Assembly: GCF_018449515.1 (NCBI RefSeq) | Contig: NZ_JAAVUQ010000006.1 | Coordinates: forward strand, 310,001 to 374,000 | From: Caballeronia sp. dw_19 | GTDB lineage: Bacteria > Pseudomonadota > Gammaproteobacteria > Burkholderiales > Burkholderiaceae | Reading direction: 5' to 3' | DNA: 64,000 nt | Shown here: piece by piece, positions 42,420-51,540 of the stretch | Layout of the letters: the number at the start of each line of letters is the position of its first letter | How positions within the stretch are numbered: position 1 is the stretch's first letter | Program-made: the position numbers and the translations under genes | The notes under the pieces: generated by a model | Database searches by the model: none | Told to the model about the DNA's origin: nothing | The model's input: only the letters and a program-made list of their open reading frames with translations

Positions 42420-43637
42420 CTAGAACACGCGGCCTTCGGTCAGATGCGTGGTATCGCCGTTCAATTGATAACCGCCGATTACCCGCGCCTTGTGCAACAA
42501 CGGGTTGTGGCTGAAAATCGTGCGCAGGTTGCGCCAGTGACGATCGAAATTGTGCACGCGCGACGTGGCGGACGCGCCGCCCGCCTCGAACAAACGTTCT
42601 CCCGCATGCAACGCCAGCTTGCTCACCACCAACTGTGTCTTGGCCGTAGCCAGCGCGCCCTCCAACACCCATGCTTCGGCATCGTCAGCCTGAGCGCGAA
42701 TGGCGTTCGCCGACCGGTCCAGTACGCGCGCATTCTGCTGCACCAACGCATCGATCGCATGACTGTGCGCCGCAAGATCGCCCACCACCTGTTGAATGAA
42801 ATGATCCTCGCGCGCCGATGCCGCCGGACTATGAAGCACCGGCCGTCCATGCTTGAGCACGTAGTTTTCAGCATCTGCAAGAACGTTGCGGACTATGCCG
42901 GCGGCAACCGCGACCAAGTGGAGTTGCCGCAGTGCCCCGCCATGCCGCCCTGCCAGGGTCGCATTGCCGCGCGGCGCGACTTCGCTCGCGAAGACCTGCA
43001 CGTTGTCGAGAACCAGACTGCCACTGGCGGTCATCCGCTGACCCATGCCGTCCCAGTCATCCAGTATCTGGATGCCCTCTCGAGTCACAGGAACGACGGC
43101 AACCACGGTGTTGCCGGTTTCATCCTGCACGTTGATGCGCGCATAGTCGGAAAATGCCGTTCCGGTCGAGTAGTATTTCTTCCCTGTCACGCGGTAGTTC
43201 TCGCCGTCGCGTCGTAATATCGTGCCGATTTCACCCGGCCTCGATGTGCCGCGCTCGGTTGAAGCGCCCCCAAATATTGCTCCCTCCAGCAAGCGCTGGA
43301 TCTGCGTGTCGTTGAACGCTGAACGCGGCGACAGAAGCAGCGACTCGGTCAGGTCGAAATGGATGCGCAACGCATGGGCTACGTTCGATTCCTCGGCAGC
43401 AAGGGTCGCGATTACATGAAAGAGGTCTTCCAGCGAGCCGCCCAGTCCGCCCCATTCGACCGGGAGTCTCAGCAAGCCCAGGCCGGACTTGCGAAACAGC
43501 GCGAAACCATCGAACGGCAATTCGCGCCTTGCCTCGCGCGCTGCCGCGTCCTCGCCTATTTCATGTGCCAACGCCGGCAGTGCGGCTAACGCGGCATGCA
43601 GTCGCGACGTTGCGGGGACTTCAGAGGGTGCATTCAT
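42420..43637 (-). CDS. DszC/SfnB-like flavin-dependent monooxygenase of the acyl-CoA dehydrogenase fold
   Basis: About 405 residues from ATG 43637, with AAGGA ~10 bases upstream. ELPFDGFALFRKSGLGLLRLPVEWGGLGGS opens the helical domain; FGGASTERGTSRPGEIGT and YRVTGKKYYSTGTAFSDYARI form the flavin/substrate middle domain; the end HNPLLHKARVIGGYQLNG is typical of the DszC group rather than of true acyl-CoA dehydrogenases. Members use FMNH2 and O2 for S- or N-oxygenation. It closes the sulfur island. A second enzyme of the same fold lies at 35932-37179, but the two are distant relatives, not copies. Confidence 0.86.
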   Translation of the reverse strand: MNAPSEVPATSRLHAALAALPALAHEIGEDAAAREARRELPFDGFALFRKSGLGLLRLPVEWGGLGGSLEDLFHVIATLAAEESNVAHALRIHFDLTESLLLSPRSAFNDTQIQRLLEGAIFGGASTERGTSRPGEIGTILRRDGENYRVTGKKYYSTGTAFSDYARINVQDETGNTVVAVVPVTREGIQILDDWDGMGQRMTASGSLVLDNVQVFASEVAPRGNATLAGRHGGALRQLHLVAVAAGIVRNVLADAENYVLKHGRPVLHSPAASAREDHFIQQVVGDLAAHSHAIDALVQQNARVLDRSANAIRAQADDAEAWVLEGALATAKTQLVVSKLALHAGERLFEAGGASATSRVHNFDRHWRNLRTIFSHNPLLHKARVIGGYQLNGDTTHLTEGRVF

Positions 43638-44047
43638 AGTTTTTAATCCTTCTGGTAACTTACCGGGCTTACAACGCGCAGTCGGCAAGGCGTCACCTGA
43701 ACTGTTATCCCGAGAGTGGATCGCACTGTGACAGCGCAATAATGTAGTCGTCGGTTCACTGCGTCGCTCTATCGATTTCAGCTTTGCATATGCATTGTTC
43801 TGTGAAGACCAGCGTGATCGAGGATTGCGCCGAATCGCCCGCAGTCACCCAGCGTCCGGCCAATTTAGATGGAGGTGTCGCGCCTTACGCCCTTGATGCC
43901 GTCGACGCTGAACGCCTTTGGGGTATTTCCCGACACTCATTGACTGAGCGACCCTTAAAATAAAATCGACCACGGGTATCGCCTTCCTCGATCTCCAGGT
44001 GAATTCTCAGTCGGCCGACGTGTCCTCAAAACAAAGGAAACTATCTG
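43638..44047. promoter_or_regulatory. Divergent intergenic region, 410 bp, no gene seen
   Basis: Separates the DszC-like gene (leftward) from the lipase-like gene (rightward). A+T-rich stretches near 43735-43800 and 43935-43975 could hold promoters. A perfect 10-base palindrome TGCATATGCA lies at 43785-43794. No open frame with protein character. Confidence 0.4.
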
Positions 44048-45277
44048 ATGTTCAGTGCAAAGTTCAGACGACTATTCATGCTGGCCATCGCGACCGCCAT
44101 CGGCACATCGGCGGTAGTTGCTGCGCCGCTGCCCGTCATAGGCGACGGCGGTGTCCCCGCGTTCTACACCTGGACGGAGCAAGTGCCGCCAACGCCCGGG
44201 CAAATGCTGCGCACCGGGCAGTTGACGCCGCAGCAAAGCCTCACCGAAGCCGGCCAGAATATCCGGATCCTGTACACGTCAACCGATGGTCTCGACAACC
44301 GCACCCCGGTTGTCGTATCCGGTGTGCTGTTTGTGCCGAAGGGGACGCCGCCGCAAGGCGGCTGGCCACTGATGGCGTGGGCGCACGGCACTGTCGGCAG
44401 CGCCGACGTGTGTGCGCCGTCGTTTGCTGGCCGCAGCGAACGTGACACGCGCTACCTGGATTACTGGCTCGCGCAGGGATACGCAATCGTCGCGACGGAC
44501 TATCAAGGTCTAGGTACACCCGGCCTGCATCCGTACGGGCTCACACGCCCTCTCGCGTACGGCGTGCTCGACAGCATCCGCGCGGTTATCGGTGGCGGCT
44601 TCGACCTGTCGGCGCGGGTGGTTGTATTCGGGCAGTCGCAAGGTGGTCGCGCCGCGTTCGCGACGGCCGTCTATGCAAAGACCTATGCGCCCGAGCTGAA
44701 CATTGTCGGCGTGGTAGCGACCGGCACGCCGTACGCGGCGGCCCATGAGCACGCGGATGACACGGAGCTGGCGAACGCACGCAAGTCAGTTGTCCCGACC
44801 TTCGCGTACGATATGCTGCGACTCAGCACCGCAACGCTGCTCGATCCGTCGTTCGTACCCGCCGACTACCTGAACGACCGCGCGATGCCGGCGTTCGAAA
44901 CCAGTCAGCGAGCATGCTTGCACGCAATTGAGCAGAGGATCGTGGCAGACGGGCTCACGTTCGACAGCAGCTTCAAGCGCTCGCCGAAGCCGGCGCTCGC
45001 TGCGATCAACCGCGAAGCGGCGTACCCGACGCTGAAGTCGGACATCCCGATCTTTATCGGAACGGGCGGAAAGGATCGCGATGTGTTTGTGCCCGGCCAG
45101 GTCGCGCTCGTCACCAACGCATGCGAGGTTGGCGACAGAATCGAATGGCATGTATATCCGGGGCTTGACCATTCCGGAACCGTCAACGGCTCGCGTCCCG
45201 ATTCCACGCAGTTTGTCGCAAGGGCATTTGCGGGCGAGCATATTATCGGCAATTGCGAATCCTTACCCAAGCTTTAG
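44048..45277 (+). CDS. Secreted lipase-family alpha/beta hydrolase
   Basis: 409 residues. The signal peptide MFSAKFRRLFMLAIATAIG ends near VVAAP. The alpha/beta hydrolase fold is shown by PLMAWAHGTVGSADVCAPS (oxyanion region), YAIVATDYQGLGTPG, the nucleophile elbow VVFGQSQGGRAA and a late HVYPGLDHSG, whose His completes the triad; a late Asp-rich GTGGKDRDVFVP supplies the acid. This matches the secretory-lipase family (LIP type). AAGGA lies ~9 bases before ATG. Exported to periplasm or medium; esterase or lipase substrate unknown. Convergent with xdhC, with 89 bases between. Confidence 0.85.
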   Translation: MFSAKFRRLFMLAIATAIGTSAVVAAPLPVIGDGGVPAFYTWTEQVPPTPGQMLRTGQLTPQQSLTEAGQNIRILYTSTDGLDNRTPVVVSGVLFVPKGTPPQGGWPLMAWAHGTVGSADVCAPSFAGRSERDTRYLDYWLAQGYAIVATDYQGLGTPGLHPYGLTRPLAYGVLDSIRAVIGGGFDLSARVVVFGQSQGGRAAFATAVYAKTYAPELNIVGVVATGTPYAAAHEHADDTELANARKSVVPTFAYDMLRLSTATLLDPSFVPADYLNDRAMPAFETSQRACLHAIEQRIVADGLTFDSSFKRSPKPALAAINREAAYPTLKSDIPIFIGTGGKDRDVFVPGQVALVTNACEVGDRIEWHVYPGLDHSGTVNGSRPDSTQFVARAFAGEHIIGNCESLPKL

Positions 45278-45366
45278 CGGGATTCATTCCTGGAGGGAGG
45301 CCCTATCGCTAACCGATGATGGCTTTCCAGCGTCACCACGGATGCCTGTTCACAGGCCTTGCTTCG

Positions 45367-45945
45367 TCAACAAAGCCGTTCGTCTTCGCGTCCCAGGCAT
45401 AGCCGAGCGCCATACTGCGACAAAGCCCTGACCTGCATCAACTGCGCACAAACCGCGACAGCAATGGAAGCGGGCGCCTTATCGACGATCCCCTCCACGC
45501 CGATCGGACAGGTCATCTCCGTCAATCGCCCGGGGTCCACACCCCTGTCAACCAATCGCCGCTCGAATTTCACGCGTTTCGTCTTCGATCCAATCATGCC
45601 GAAGTAAGCGAAATCGTTTCGCCGCATGATTCGGAACGCTAACGAAAAATCCAGCGAGTGGTCATGCGTCATCACCAGAAAGCAGGCGCCGGCCGGCGCC
45701 GAATCGACAATCGCATCCGGCGTATCAGTCGCTTCGATCTGCACGTTGCCGGGCACTTCGTCGGGAAAAAGTTCGTCGCGTGCATCGACCCACTGGACCA
45801 CGCAAGGCAGCATGCCCAGCAAGGTAACGAGTGCATGCCCGACGTGCCCCGCGCCAAACAGGACGATATGCGTCGGCGGCGAAGCCGGTGGCGTCGACAA
45901 CCCGCGACGACGTCCGATAACAACAGATTCCTGGAGCATTTCCAT
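45367..45945 (-). CDS. xdhC: XdhC, C-terminal Rossmann domain only (N-terminal domain missing)
   Basis: 192 residues. HIVLFGAGHVGHALVTLLGMLPC, VQWVDARDELFP, FLVMTHDHSLDF, YFGMIGSKTKR and CPIGVEGIVDKAPASIAVAV are the XdhC C-terminal domain. Usual XdhC proteins are ~300-350 residues with an N-terminal XdhC/CoxI domain; here only ~24 residues precede the Rossmann fold. XdhC inserts the sulfurated molybdenum cofactor into xanthine dehydrogenase. The start ATG lies 13 bases after the xdhB stop, with GAGG in front, so no room exists for the missing half; it looks like an internal deletion. Whether the remnant works is open, and it may also be a strain-specific loss compensated elsewhere. Confidence 0.85.
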   Translation of the reverse strand: MEMLQESVVIGRRRGLSTPPASPPTHIVLFGAGHVGHALVTLLGMLPCVVQWVDARDELFPDEVPGNVQIEATDTPDAIVDSAPAGACFLVMTHDHSLDFSLAFRIMRRNDFAYFGMIGSKTKRVKFERRLVDRGVDPGRLTEMTCPIGVEGIVDKAPASIAVAVCAQLMQVRALSQYGARLCLGREDERLC

Positions 45946-45958
45946 AGCAAGCCTCGAA

Positions 45959-48343
45959 TCAACGAGCTGCAGCCGCAGCCACTGCAGCGCGAACGGCGCC
46001 CACTGCTTTCAAGATTTCTTCGCTGGTCGCGGGTGCATTCAGCGGCGGATTCACGGTGTTATTGCCTACACTCGCCACTGCATCGCGGATCGCGAAGAAC
46101 ACTGAAAACGGCAGCAACAAGGGCGGTTCGCCGACAGCCTTCGACCGATGAATGCTGTCCTCCGCATTGCGGTTCTTGAACAACCGGACGTCGAACACAG
46201 GCGGGCAATCATTGACAGTCGGGATCTTGTAGGTCGATGGCGCATGGGTCATCAGCTTGCCGCCCGCGTTCCACCACAGTTCCTCGGTCGTCAGCCAGCC
46301 CATTCCCTGGATGAAACCGCCTTCGACCTGCCCCACATCCAAAGCCGGATTGAGCGACGCGCCCACGTCGTGCAATGCGTCAGCGCGCAGCACGCGCATT
46401 TCGCCGGTCAGCGTGTCGATCACGACTTCGGAAACCGCCGCGCCATAAGAGTAGTAAGAGAACGGCCGACCCTGCATCTTCGCCTGGTCCCAGTAGAGCT
46501 TAGGAGTCTTGTAGAAACCATCGGACCACAACTGCACCCGCGCGCGGTACGCCTGCATGATCACTTCGTCGAAAGGGATCGCCTTGTCGCCGACCACAAT
46601 CCGGTCGTCGACAAAACGCACGTCGTGCGCATCGACCTGCCCCTCGCCATAGTGTTCAGCGGCCAGCGCGGCAAGCCGTTCGCGCAATTGCCGGGCGGCG
46701 TCCTGCGCCGCCTTGCCGTTCAGATCGCTGCCGGTCGACGCCGCGGTCGCCGACGTGTTCGCGACCTTGCTCGTGTCGGTCGCTGTGACCCGGACACGGT
46801 TGAAACGGATGCCGAGCTCATGCGCGACTACCTGCGCGACCTTCGTATTGAGCCCCTGGCCCATCTCCGTGCCGCCGTGATTCACGAGCACCGAGCCGTC
46901 GGTATAAATGTGCACCAGCGCACCGGCCTGGTTGAAGTGAGTCACGTTGAACGCAATGCCGAACTTCACCGGCGTCAGCGCGAGCCCCTTTTTCAGCACA
47001 TCGTTGTTCGCGTTGAATTCGCGCACAGCCTCGCGGCGAGCGCGGTAATTGCTGGTCGCTTCGAGCTCGTCGAGCAATTCGTGGATCACGTTGTCTTCGA
47101 CCGCCTGCCCGTACGGCGTCACGTTGTGCTCGGCCTTGCCGTACAAATTTCGGCGGCGCACATCGAGCGAATCGAGCCCCACCGAACGCGCGATGTTGTC
47201 GACAATGTATTCGATCGCAAACGCGCCCTGCGGTCCGCCAAAGCCGCGAAACGCCGTGTTCGACTGCGTGTTGGTCTTGCCGCAAAACCCGTCGATAGAC
47301 ACATGCGGCAGCCAGTACGCATTGTCGAAATGGCACAGCGCGCGGGTCATCACCGGGCCCGAAAGGTCGGCCGAAAAACCGCAACGCGACGTCATGTCGA
47401 CGGTCACGCCATCGATCAGGCCGCTGTCGTCATAGCCGACTTCGTACGTGTAGTGAAAATCGTGCCGCTTGCCGGTGACCATCATGTCGTCGTCGCGATC
47501 CGGACGCAGTTTCACGGGGCACAGAAGCTTCCATGCGGCAAGCGCCGCGCAGCACGCGAACAGTCCCGATTGCGACTCCTTGCCGCCAAATCCGCCACCC
47601 ATCCGCCTGCATTCGACCAGCACGTTGTGCGACGCGACGTTGAGCATGTGCGCGACCATGTGCTGCATTTCCGACGGATGCTGCGTGGAGCACCACACGT
47701 GCATGCCATCGTCGTCCTTCGGCACTGCGTACGAAATCTGACCTTCCAGGTAAAACTGTTCCTGGCCGCCGAGCAGCATTTCACCGGTTTCCCGATGCGC
47801 GGCCCATGCGATCTTCGCACTGGCGTCGCCACGCGCGAGCTTCATTGGGGGCAGCACGTGCGCGTTGGCCGCGCGCGCCTGTTGCGCCGTGAGGATCGCC
47901 GGCAACTCTTCATACACGACCTCCGCCCGGCGCGCGGCGCGGCGGGCGATGTCGTGCGACATCGCGACGACAATGAACATCGGCTGACCGACGAACTGCA
48001 CGATGCCATCGGCGAGAATGGGGTCGTCACCGTGGATGATGGGACCGACATCATTCGCGCCGGGGATGTCCTCGGCAGTGAGGACGGCGACCACGCCAGG
48101 CGTCGCCCGCACGGCGTCGAACGACATCGATACGATCCTTGCATGCGCCTTCGCCGACAAACCCAGGGCCGCGTGCAGCGTGCCGGCGACCACCGGTATG
48201 TCGTCGGTGTAGCTCGCTCGGCCGCTGACGTGCAGATGCGCGGATTCGTGCGGACGCGAAACGTGGACCTGCGCGAAGTCTGCTTCGAGGAGATCCTTTG
48301 CTTCCTTCATGTCCTTCAGGAACGGTTCGGCTTGCTGATTCAT
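45959..48343 (-). CDS. xdhB: Xanthine dehydrogenase molybdopterin-binding subunit XdhB
   Basis: 794 residues, normal for the large subunit. Molybdenum-site features are GGQEQFYLEGQ, MGGGFGGKESQ, NTAFRGFGGPQGA, NHGGTEMGQGLNTKVAQ, SATAASTGSDLNG and the catalytic-Glu motif KAVGEPPLLL. Together with XdhA it oxidises hypoxanthine and xanthine to urate in the cytoplasm. It starts 27 bases after the xdhA stop and is followed closely by xdhC: one operon. A long open frame on the opposite strand is only a composition shadow. Confidence 0.96.
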   Translation of the reverse strand: MNQQAEPFLKDMKEAKDLLEADFAQVHVSRPHESAHLHVSGRASYTDDIPVVAGTLHAALGLSAKAHARIVSMSFDAVRATPGVVAVLTAEDIPGANDVGPIIHGDDPILADGIVQFVGQPMFIVVAMSHDIARRAARRAEVVYEELPAILTAQQARAANAHVLPPMKLARGDASAKIAWAAHRETGEMLLGGQEQFYLEGQISYAVPKDDDGMHVWCSTQHPSEMQHMVAHMLNVASHNVLVECRRMGGGFGGKESQSGLFACCAALAAWKLLCPVKLRPDRDDDMMVTGKRHDFHYTYEVGYDDSGLIDGVTVDMTSRCGFSADLSGPVMTRALCHFDNAYWLPHVSIDGFCGKTNTQSNTAFRGFGGPQGAFAIEYIVDNIARSVGLDSLDVRRRNLYGKAEHNVTPYGQAVEDNVIHELLDELEATSNYRARREAVREFNANNDVLKKGLALTPVKFGIAFNVTHFNQAGALVHIYTDGSVLVNHGGTEMGQGLNTKVAQVVAHELGIRFNRVRVTATDTSKVANTSATAASTGSDLNGKAAQDAARQLRERLAALAAEHYGEGQVDAHDVRFVDDRIVVGDKAIPFDEVIMQAYRARVQLWSDGFYKTPKLYWDQAKMQGRPFSYYSYGAAVSEVVIDTLTGEMRVLRADALHDVGASLNPALDVGQVEGGFIQGMGWLTTEELWWNAGGKLMTHAPSTYKIPTVNDCPPVFDVRLFKNRNAEDSIHRSKAVGEPPLLLPFSVFFAIRDAVASVGNNTVNPPLNAPATSEEILKAVGAVRAAVAAAAAR

Positions 48344-48370
48344 TCTGTTGTTCTCCGTGTCCTTTGAGGT

Positions 48371-49876
48371 TCAGGAAGCCGTCACTGCGCGTACGTCGAG
48401 CGCCGCTTTCGGCAACGGATTATTCGGACGTGTCTCGAGCCAGAATCGATGCAACGTGTTCTTCGCGGCTTCGAGCCGGTAGTCGCTCGACGCGCGCATG
48501 TCGGACAGCGGCGCGTAGTCCTTCGCGAGCGCGAGCATGGCTGCCTGCGCGGTGGCTTCGTGCCAGTCGGCATCGCGCAGCACGGCTTCTACATGCGTCG
48601 CGCGCTTGGGCGTTGCGGCCATTCCGCCGAACGCGATGCGTGGATCGCGAATCGTGTTGCCGTCGGCAATAAAAGAGAGCGCCGCGCATACCGCCGAGAT
48701 ATCCGAGTCGAAACGCTTCGACAACTTATAGGTGCGGAACTGCAGATTCACGCGCACGCCGGTGCGCGTCGGCACTTTCAACCCGAGGACAAATTCGTGC
48801 TCGGCCATGTCCTTCTTCTGATACGCAAGGTACAGGTCTTCGAGCGGCATCTCGCGCTCGATGTCGTTTCCGCGAACGATCACGTGTGCGCCGAGTGCGA
48901 TCAGGCCCGGCATGGAGTCGCCAATCGGTGAACCGTTCGCGATGTTGCCGCCGAGCGTGCCGGCGTTGCGGATCGGCAGCGACGCGAAGCGCTTCCACAT
49001 TTCCTTCAGTTCGGGATAGTGCTTCGCGAGTTCTTCGTAGGCCCGCTCCACGGTGACACCCGCGCCAATTTCGATCCAGTCATTCGACGTTTCGATCTTC
49101 TGCAGTGCGCCGATTCGCCCGACGTAGACGATATCGCCCAGATCGCGCATCAGTTTCGTGACCCACAGGCCGATGTCGGTGCTGCCGGAGAGAATGCGCG
49201 TCGATGGTTTCGCGGCCTTGATACGCGCGAGTTCATCGACGGTACGCGGCGCGTCGAAGCGCTGGCCCGCATGTTCGTAGCGGAACATGTCTTCGCGTTC
49301 GAGCGTAGCGAGCGTGCGGGACAACGCGGCGAGATTGACCGGCGCTTTGGGCGCGGGGACTTCGAACATCCGTACCGCTGCATCGACGATAGGCCGGTAG
49401 CCGGTACAGCGGCACAGGTTGCCGGTCAACGCGTCGGATATATCGGCGCGTGACGGTACGGTTTTGTGCGCGCACGAATGCTCGTGGCCGTGCTTTTCGT
49501 ACAACGACCACATCGACATCACGAAACCGGGCGTGCAGAAGCCGCACTGGGAACCGTGGCATTCGACCATCGCTTGCTGCACCGGATGCAGCGAACCGTC
49601 GGGCTGACGCAGGTCTTCGACGGTGAATAGCGCTTTGCCGTCGAGCGTTGGCAGAAACTGAATGCACGCGTTGACCGCTTTGAACCTGACACCGCCCGCT
49701 TCGTCTCGTTCGCCGAGAACGACCGTGCACGCGCCGCAATCGCCTTCGGCGCAGCCTTCTTTCGTTCCAGTGCAGAGCGCGTCTTCGCGCAGGTACTGGA
49801 GGACGGTGCGCGTGACGGCTGCGTCGCTGACTTCGCGGATCGCGTTGCGGTGGTAAAAGCGGATGGGCTGGCTCAT
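48371..49876 (-). CDS. xdhA: Xanthine dehydrogenase small subunit XdhA (2Fe-2S and FAD domains)
   Basis: 501 residues. The N-terminal plant-type [2Fe-2S] domain has GCAEGDCGACTVVLG, the second [2Fe-2S] domain has HGSQCGFCTPGF and LCRCTGYRPI, and the FAD domain includes STDIGLWVTK and GNIANGSPIGDSMPGLIALGA. It passes electrons from the Mo site of XdhB to NAD+. First gene of the xdhA-xdhB-xdhC operon. A palindrome upstream (50018-50034) may be its operator. No purine regulator or guanine deaminase gene is adjacent. Confidence 0.96.
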   Translation of the reverse strand: MSQPIRFYHRNAIREVSDAAVTRTVLQYLREDALCTGTKEGCAEGDCGACTVVLGERDEAGGVRFKAVNACIQFLPTLDGKALFTVEDLRQPDGSLHPVQQAMVECHGSQCGFCTPGFVMSMWSLYEKHGHEHSCAHKTVPSRADISDALTGNLCRCTGYRPIVDAAVRMFEVPAPKAPVNLAALSRTLATLEREDMFRYEHAGQRFDAPRTVDELARIKAAKPSTRILSGSTDIGLWVTKLMRDLGDIVYVGRIGALQKIETSNDWIEIGAGVTVERAYEELAKHYPELKEMWKRFASLPIRNAGTLGGNIANGSPIGDSMPGLIALGAHVIVRGNDIEREMPLEDLYLAYQKKDMAEHEFVLGLKVPTRTGVRVNLQFRTYKLSKRFDSDISAVCAALSFIADGNTIRDPRIAFGGMAATPKRATHVEAVLRDADWHEATAQAAMLALAKDYAPLSDMRASSDYRLEAAKNTLHRFWLETRPNNPLPKAALDVRAVTAS

Positions 49877-50268
49877 GTCTCGATGCTCGCGTTGGTTTGC
49901 GTTATTGCTCTGCAGGTAGGTGTAGCGTCCCGCGGCTTTTTTCCGGCTGGCCTGACCGCCGACGCAGTAACGGTTCGAAAAGTATCACTGTCAATATTTG
50001 GAACCCATAGCGGGGGAGATATGCGCGTCATATCGCTGCGGCGATAAGTCACGGGCTGTACGGAGGGTTGGGGGTATATCGATGCGTCTTTCTGGTCGAC
50101 GGAAGCCGTCGGGATCTCGCGGTTCGCCCGATCGGCAAAGCTGTCGTGATGAATCCAGGGACGCATTTGGGCGCTGTCGTCGACATTCCGGCCACCTTGC
50201 CGCCCATGCCGTCATGGGCAACCACCGCTTTTGCTATATTCCCTGTTTTCTCTGGCAACCTTTAAATC
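49877..50268. promoter_or_regulatory. Divergent region with 17-nt inverted repeat (50018-50034)
   Basis: 392 bp between xdhA (leftward) and the DUF3268 gene (rightward); no convincing gene. GATATG-CGCGT-CATATC at 50018-50034 is a perfect 6-base-arm palindrome ~140 bases upstream of xdhA and a candidate operator. A second short one, CCCATG-CCGT-CATGGG, lies at 50203-50218 nearer the DUF3268 start. Confidence 0.4.
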
Positions 50269-50721
50269 ATGCGAGTCGGCCGTCCGGTTCAAGCTCTGCC
50301 TCATCCGAATTGCGACTATTGCGGCGCAAAGGCGACGCTTGTGCGGCCCGGAGAGGCGGCTTACCCCTATCAGGACGGACACGGGCCGCTATGGCTATGC
50401 GCACCGTGCGAGGCCTGGATCGGGATATTCGCACGCAGTACTCGCAACCTCCCGCTCGGCCGGCTGGCGAATGCCGAATTGCGGGAATGGAAAGCGAAAC
50501 TCCACGCCGCGCTGGAACCCATGGCTGAGGCAAAGGCCAGGCGCGACGGCGTGAGCATCTTCGAGGCAAGATCAAAGGGCTATAAGTGGCTGGCGGGGGA
50601 ACTGAAGATAGAGCCGAAAGCCTGCAACATCAATTTGCTGGACCTTGAGCAATGCAAGGCGGCTGTCGGCGTAATCGAAGAATTCGAACAAAATCGCCGG
50701 ACTGCCACCCCTTCAGAATAA
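50269..50721 (+). CDS. DUF3268-type zinc-finger protein
   Basis: 150 residues. The N-terminus has NCDYCGAKATLV and, after ~22 residues, LWLCAPCEAWIG, a CxxC...CxxC zinc-finger pair. The motif GPLWLCAPCEAWIG is characteristic of the DUF3268 zinc-finger family, common in phage and accessory regions. The C-terminal half is helical and charged. No clear Shine-Dalgarno precedes ATG 50269. The next gene starts 45 bases downstream. Nucleic-acid contact is a possible role; none shown. Confidence 0.7.
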   Translation: MRVGRPVQALPHPNCDYCGAKATLVRPGEAAYPYQDGHGPLWLCAPCEAWIGIFARSTRNLPLGRLANAELREWKAKLHAALEPMAEAKARRDGVSIFEARSKGYKWLAGELKIEPKACNINLLDLEQCKAAVGVIEEFEQNRRTATPSE

Positions 50722-50766
50722 CCACGACCTGTACGTTAACCTGTGGACAACTCTCCTGACAACTCC

Positions 50767-51231
50767 ATGGCCCGTACCCTACCGTTTAACCGCAGCGCGC
50801 AAGCAACGCGTGTCCGCTTGTCCAAAATGCAGCTTCTTCCGATGCCCAGGGCGGAGGCGGACACACTTTCATTGCACGCTCATTGCGCACTGCAGGCGCT
50901 GCGCGACGGCACCGGATGGATGGCCGGAACCCAATCCCTTGCAGAAGTCCTGATCCTGACGGCGTACGTCGCCGAGGCGGGATACGGGCACATCACCCGC
51001 GAGGCGTGGCTGCAGGGCGAGATAGCGATTAACGCCGCGTTTGCGCAAGGCCAGGCCACGGGCGTCTGGAAACTGGACGACGCAAGCTGTGAGCAGCTCG
51101 CCGGCATCGTGTGCGTGCACGATGCGCAACTCCACAACGCCCCATTGGGCGTACTCGCCGCGGCCAGCGAGCGGCTTGAGCGCCTTAAAGCTGGCGAAGC
51201 GGACCCGATGCCAAAACTAAAGAGGGCGTGA
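50767..51231 (+). CDS. Conserved hypothetical protein (helical, Burkholderiales type)
   Basis: About 154 residues from ATG 50767; GTG 50743 is an alternative that adds 8 residues. The sequence begins MARTLPFNRSAQATRVRLSK and has an Ala/Leu-rich helical body (HCALQALRDGTGW, LAEVLILTAYVAEAGYG). I recall relatives being labelled Fis-family regulators in Burkholderia genomes, but I see no Fis-type helix-turn-helix here, so the label is not adopted. It lies 45 bases after the DUF3268 gene and probably shares its transcript. Function unknown. Confidence 0.55.
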   Translation: MARTLPFNRSAQATRVRLSKMQLLPMPRAEADTLSLHAHCALQALRDGTGWMAGTQSLAEVLILTAYVAEAGYGHITREAWLQGEIAINAAFAQGQATGVWKLDDASCEQLAGIVCVHDAQLHNAPLGVLAAASERLERLKAGEADPMPKLKRA

Positions 51232-51540
51232 ACGGAAAAATCTGTCTGGCCTTCCTGGACTCGCTCCGAATTTCCCTTGAAGCTGCCTACCGGATTCGCC
51301 GCGCCACCCATAAGCCAATTGCCTTGTCCGCACGAGCGGGTTTCCACGGTGTCAAAACTTCACAACACTGCATGCGTCATTCGTGAAATAAAGTGACATG
51401 GGTCATAGCAAAATGATTAAATTGATCCGGCTGCTCCCGATGTGACCGGACTTGCACCGCCTGCGGAGAGTCGTCTTGTTGTGCATTGGCATCTGTGAAG
51501 ATCGGCAGAAGACGCGCCGGTCAAATCTAGCGAGAGCACT
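51232..51540. other. Intergenic region, 309 bp, no gene seen
   Basis: No open frame with protein features on either strand. Bases 51380-51425 are A+T-rich and could hold the promoter for the gene at 51541; no clear box is visible. Confidence 0.4.

Noticed and set aside
35932..43637. The two acyl-CoA-dehydrogenase-like genes as a recent duplication
   Set aside because: They share the fold but differ at most visible motifs and at both ends.
43785..43794. TGCATATGCA palindrome as a MarR/HucR-type operator
   Set aside because: Ten bases only, arms do not extend and no MarR gene is near.
46148..48367. Very long open frame (739 codons) opposite xdhB
   Set aside because: Rich in Arg, His and Val with no recognisable domain and exactly antisense to a well-conserved enzyme gene; typical of GC-rich codon use.
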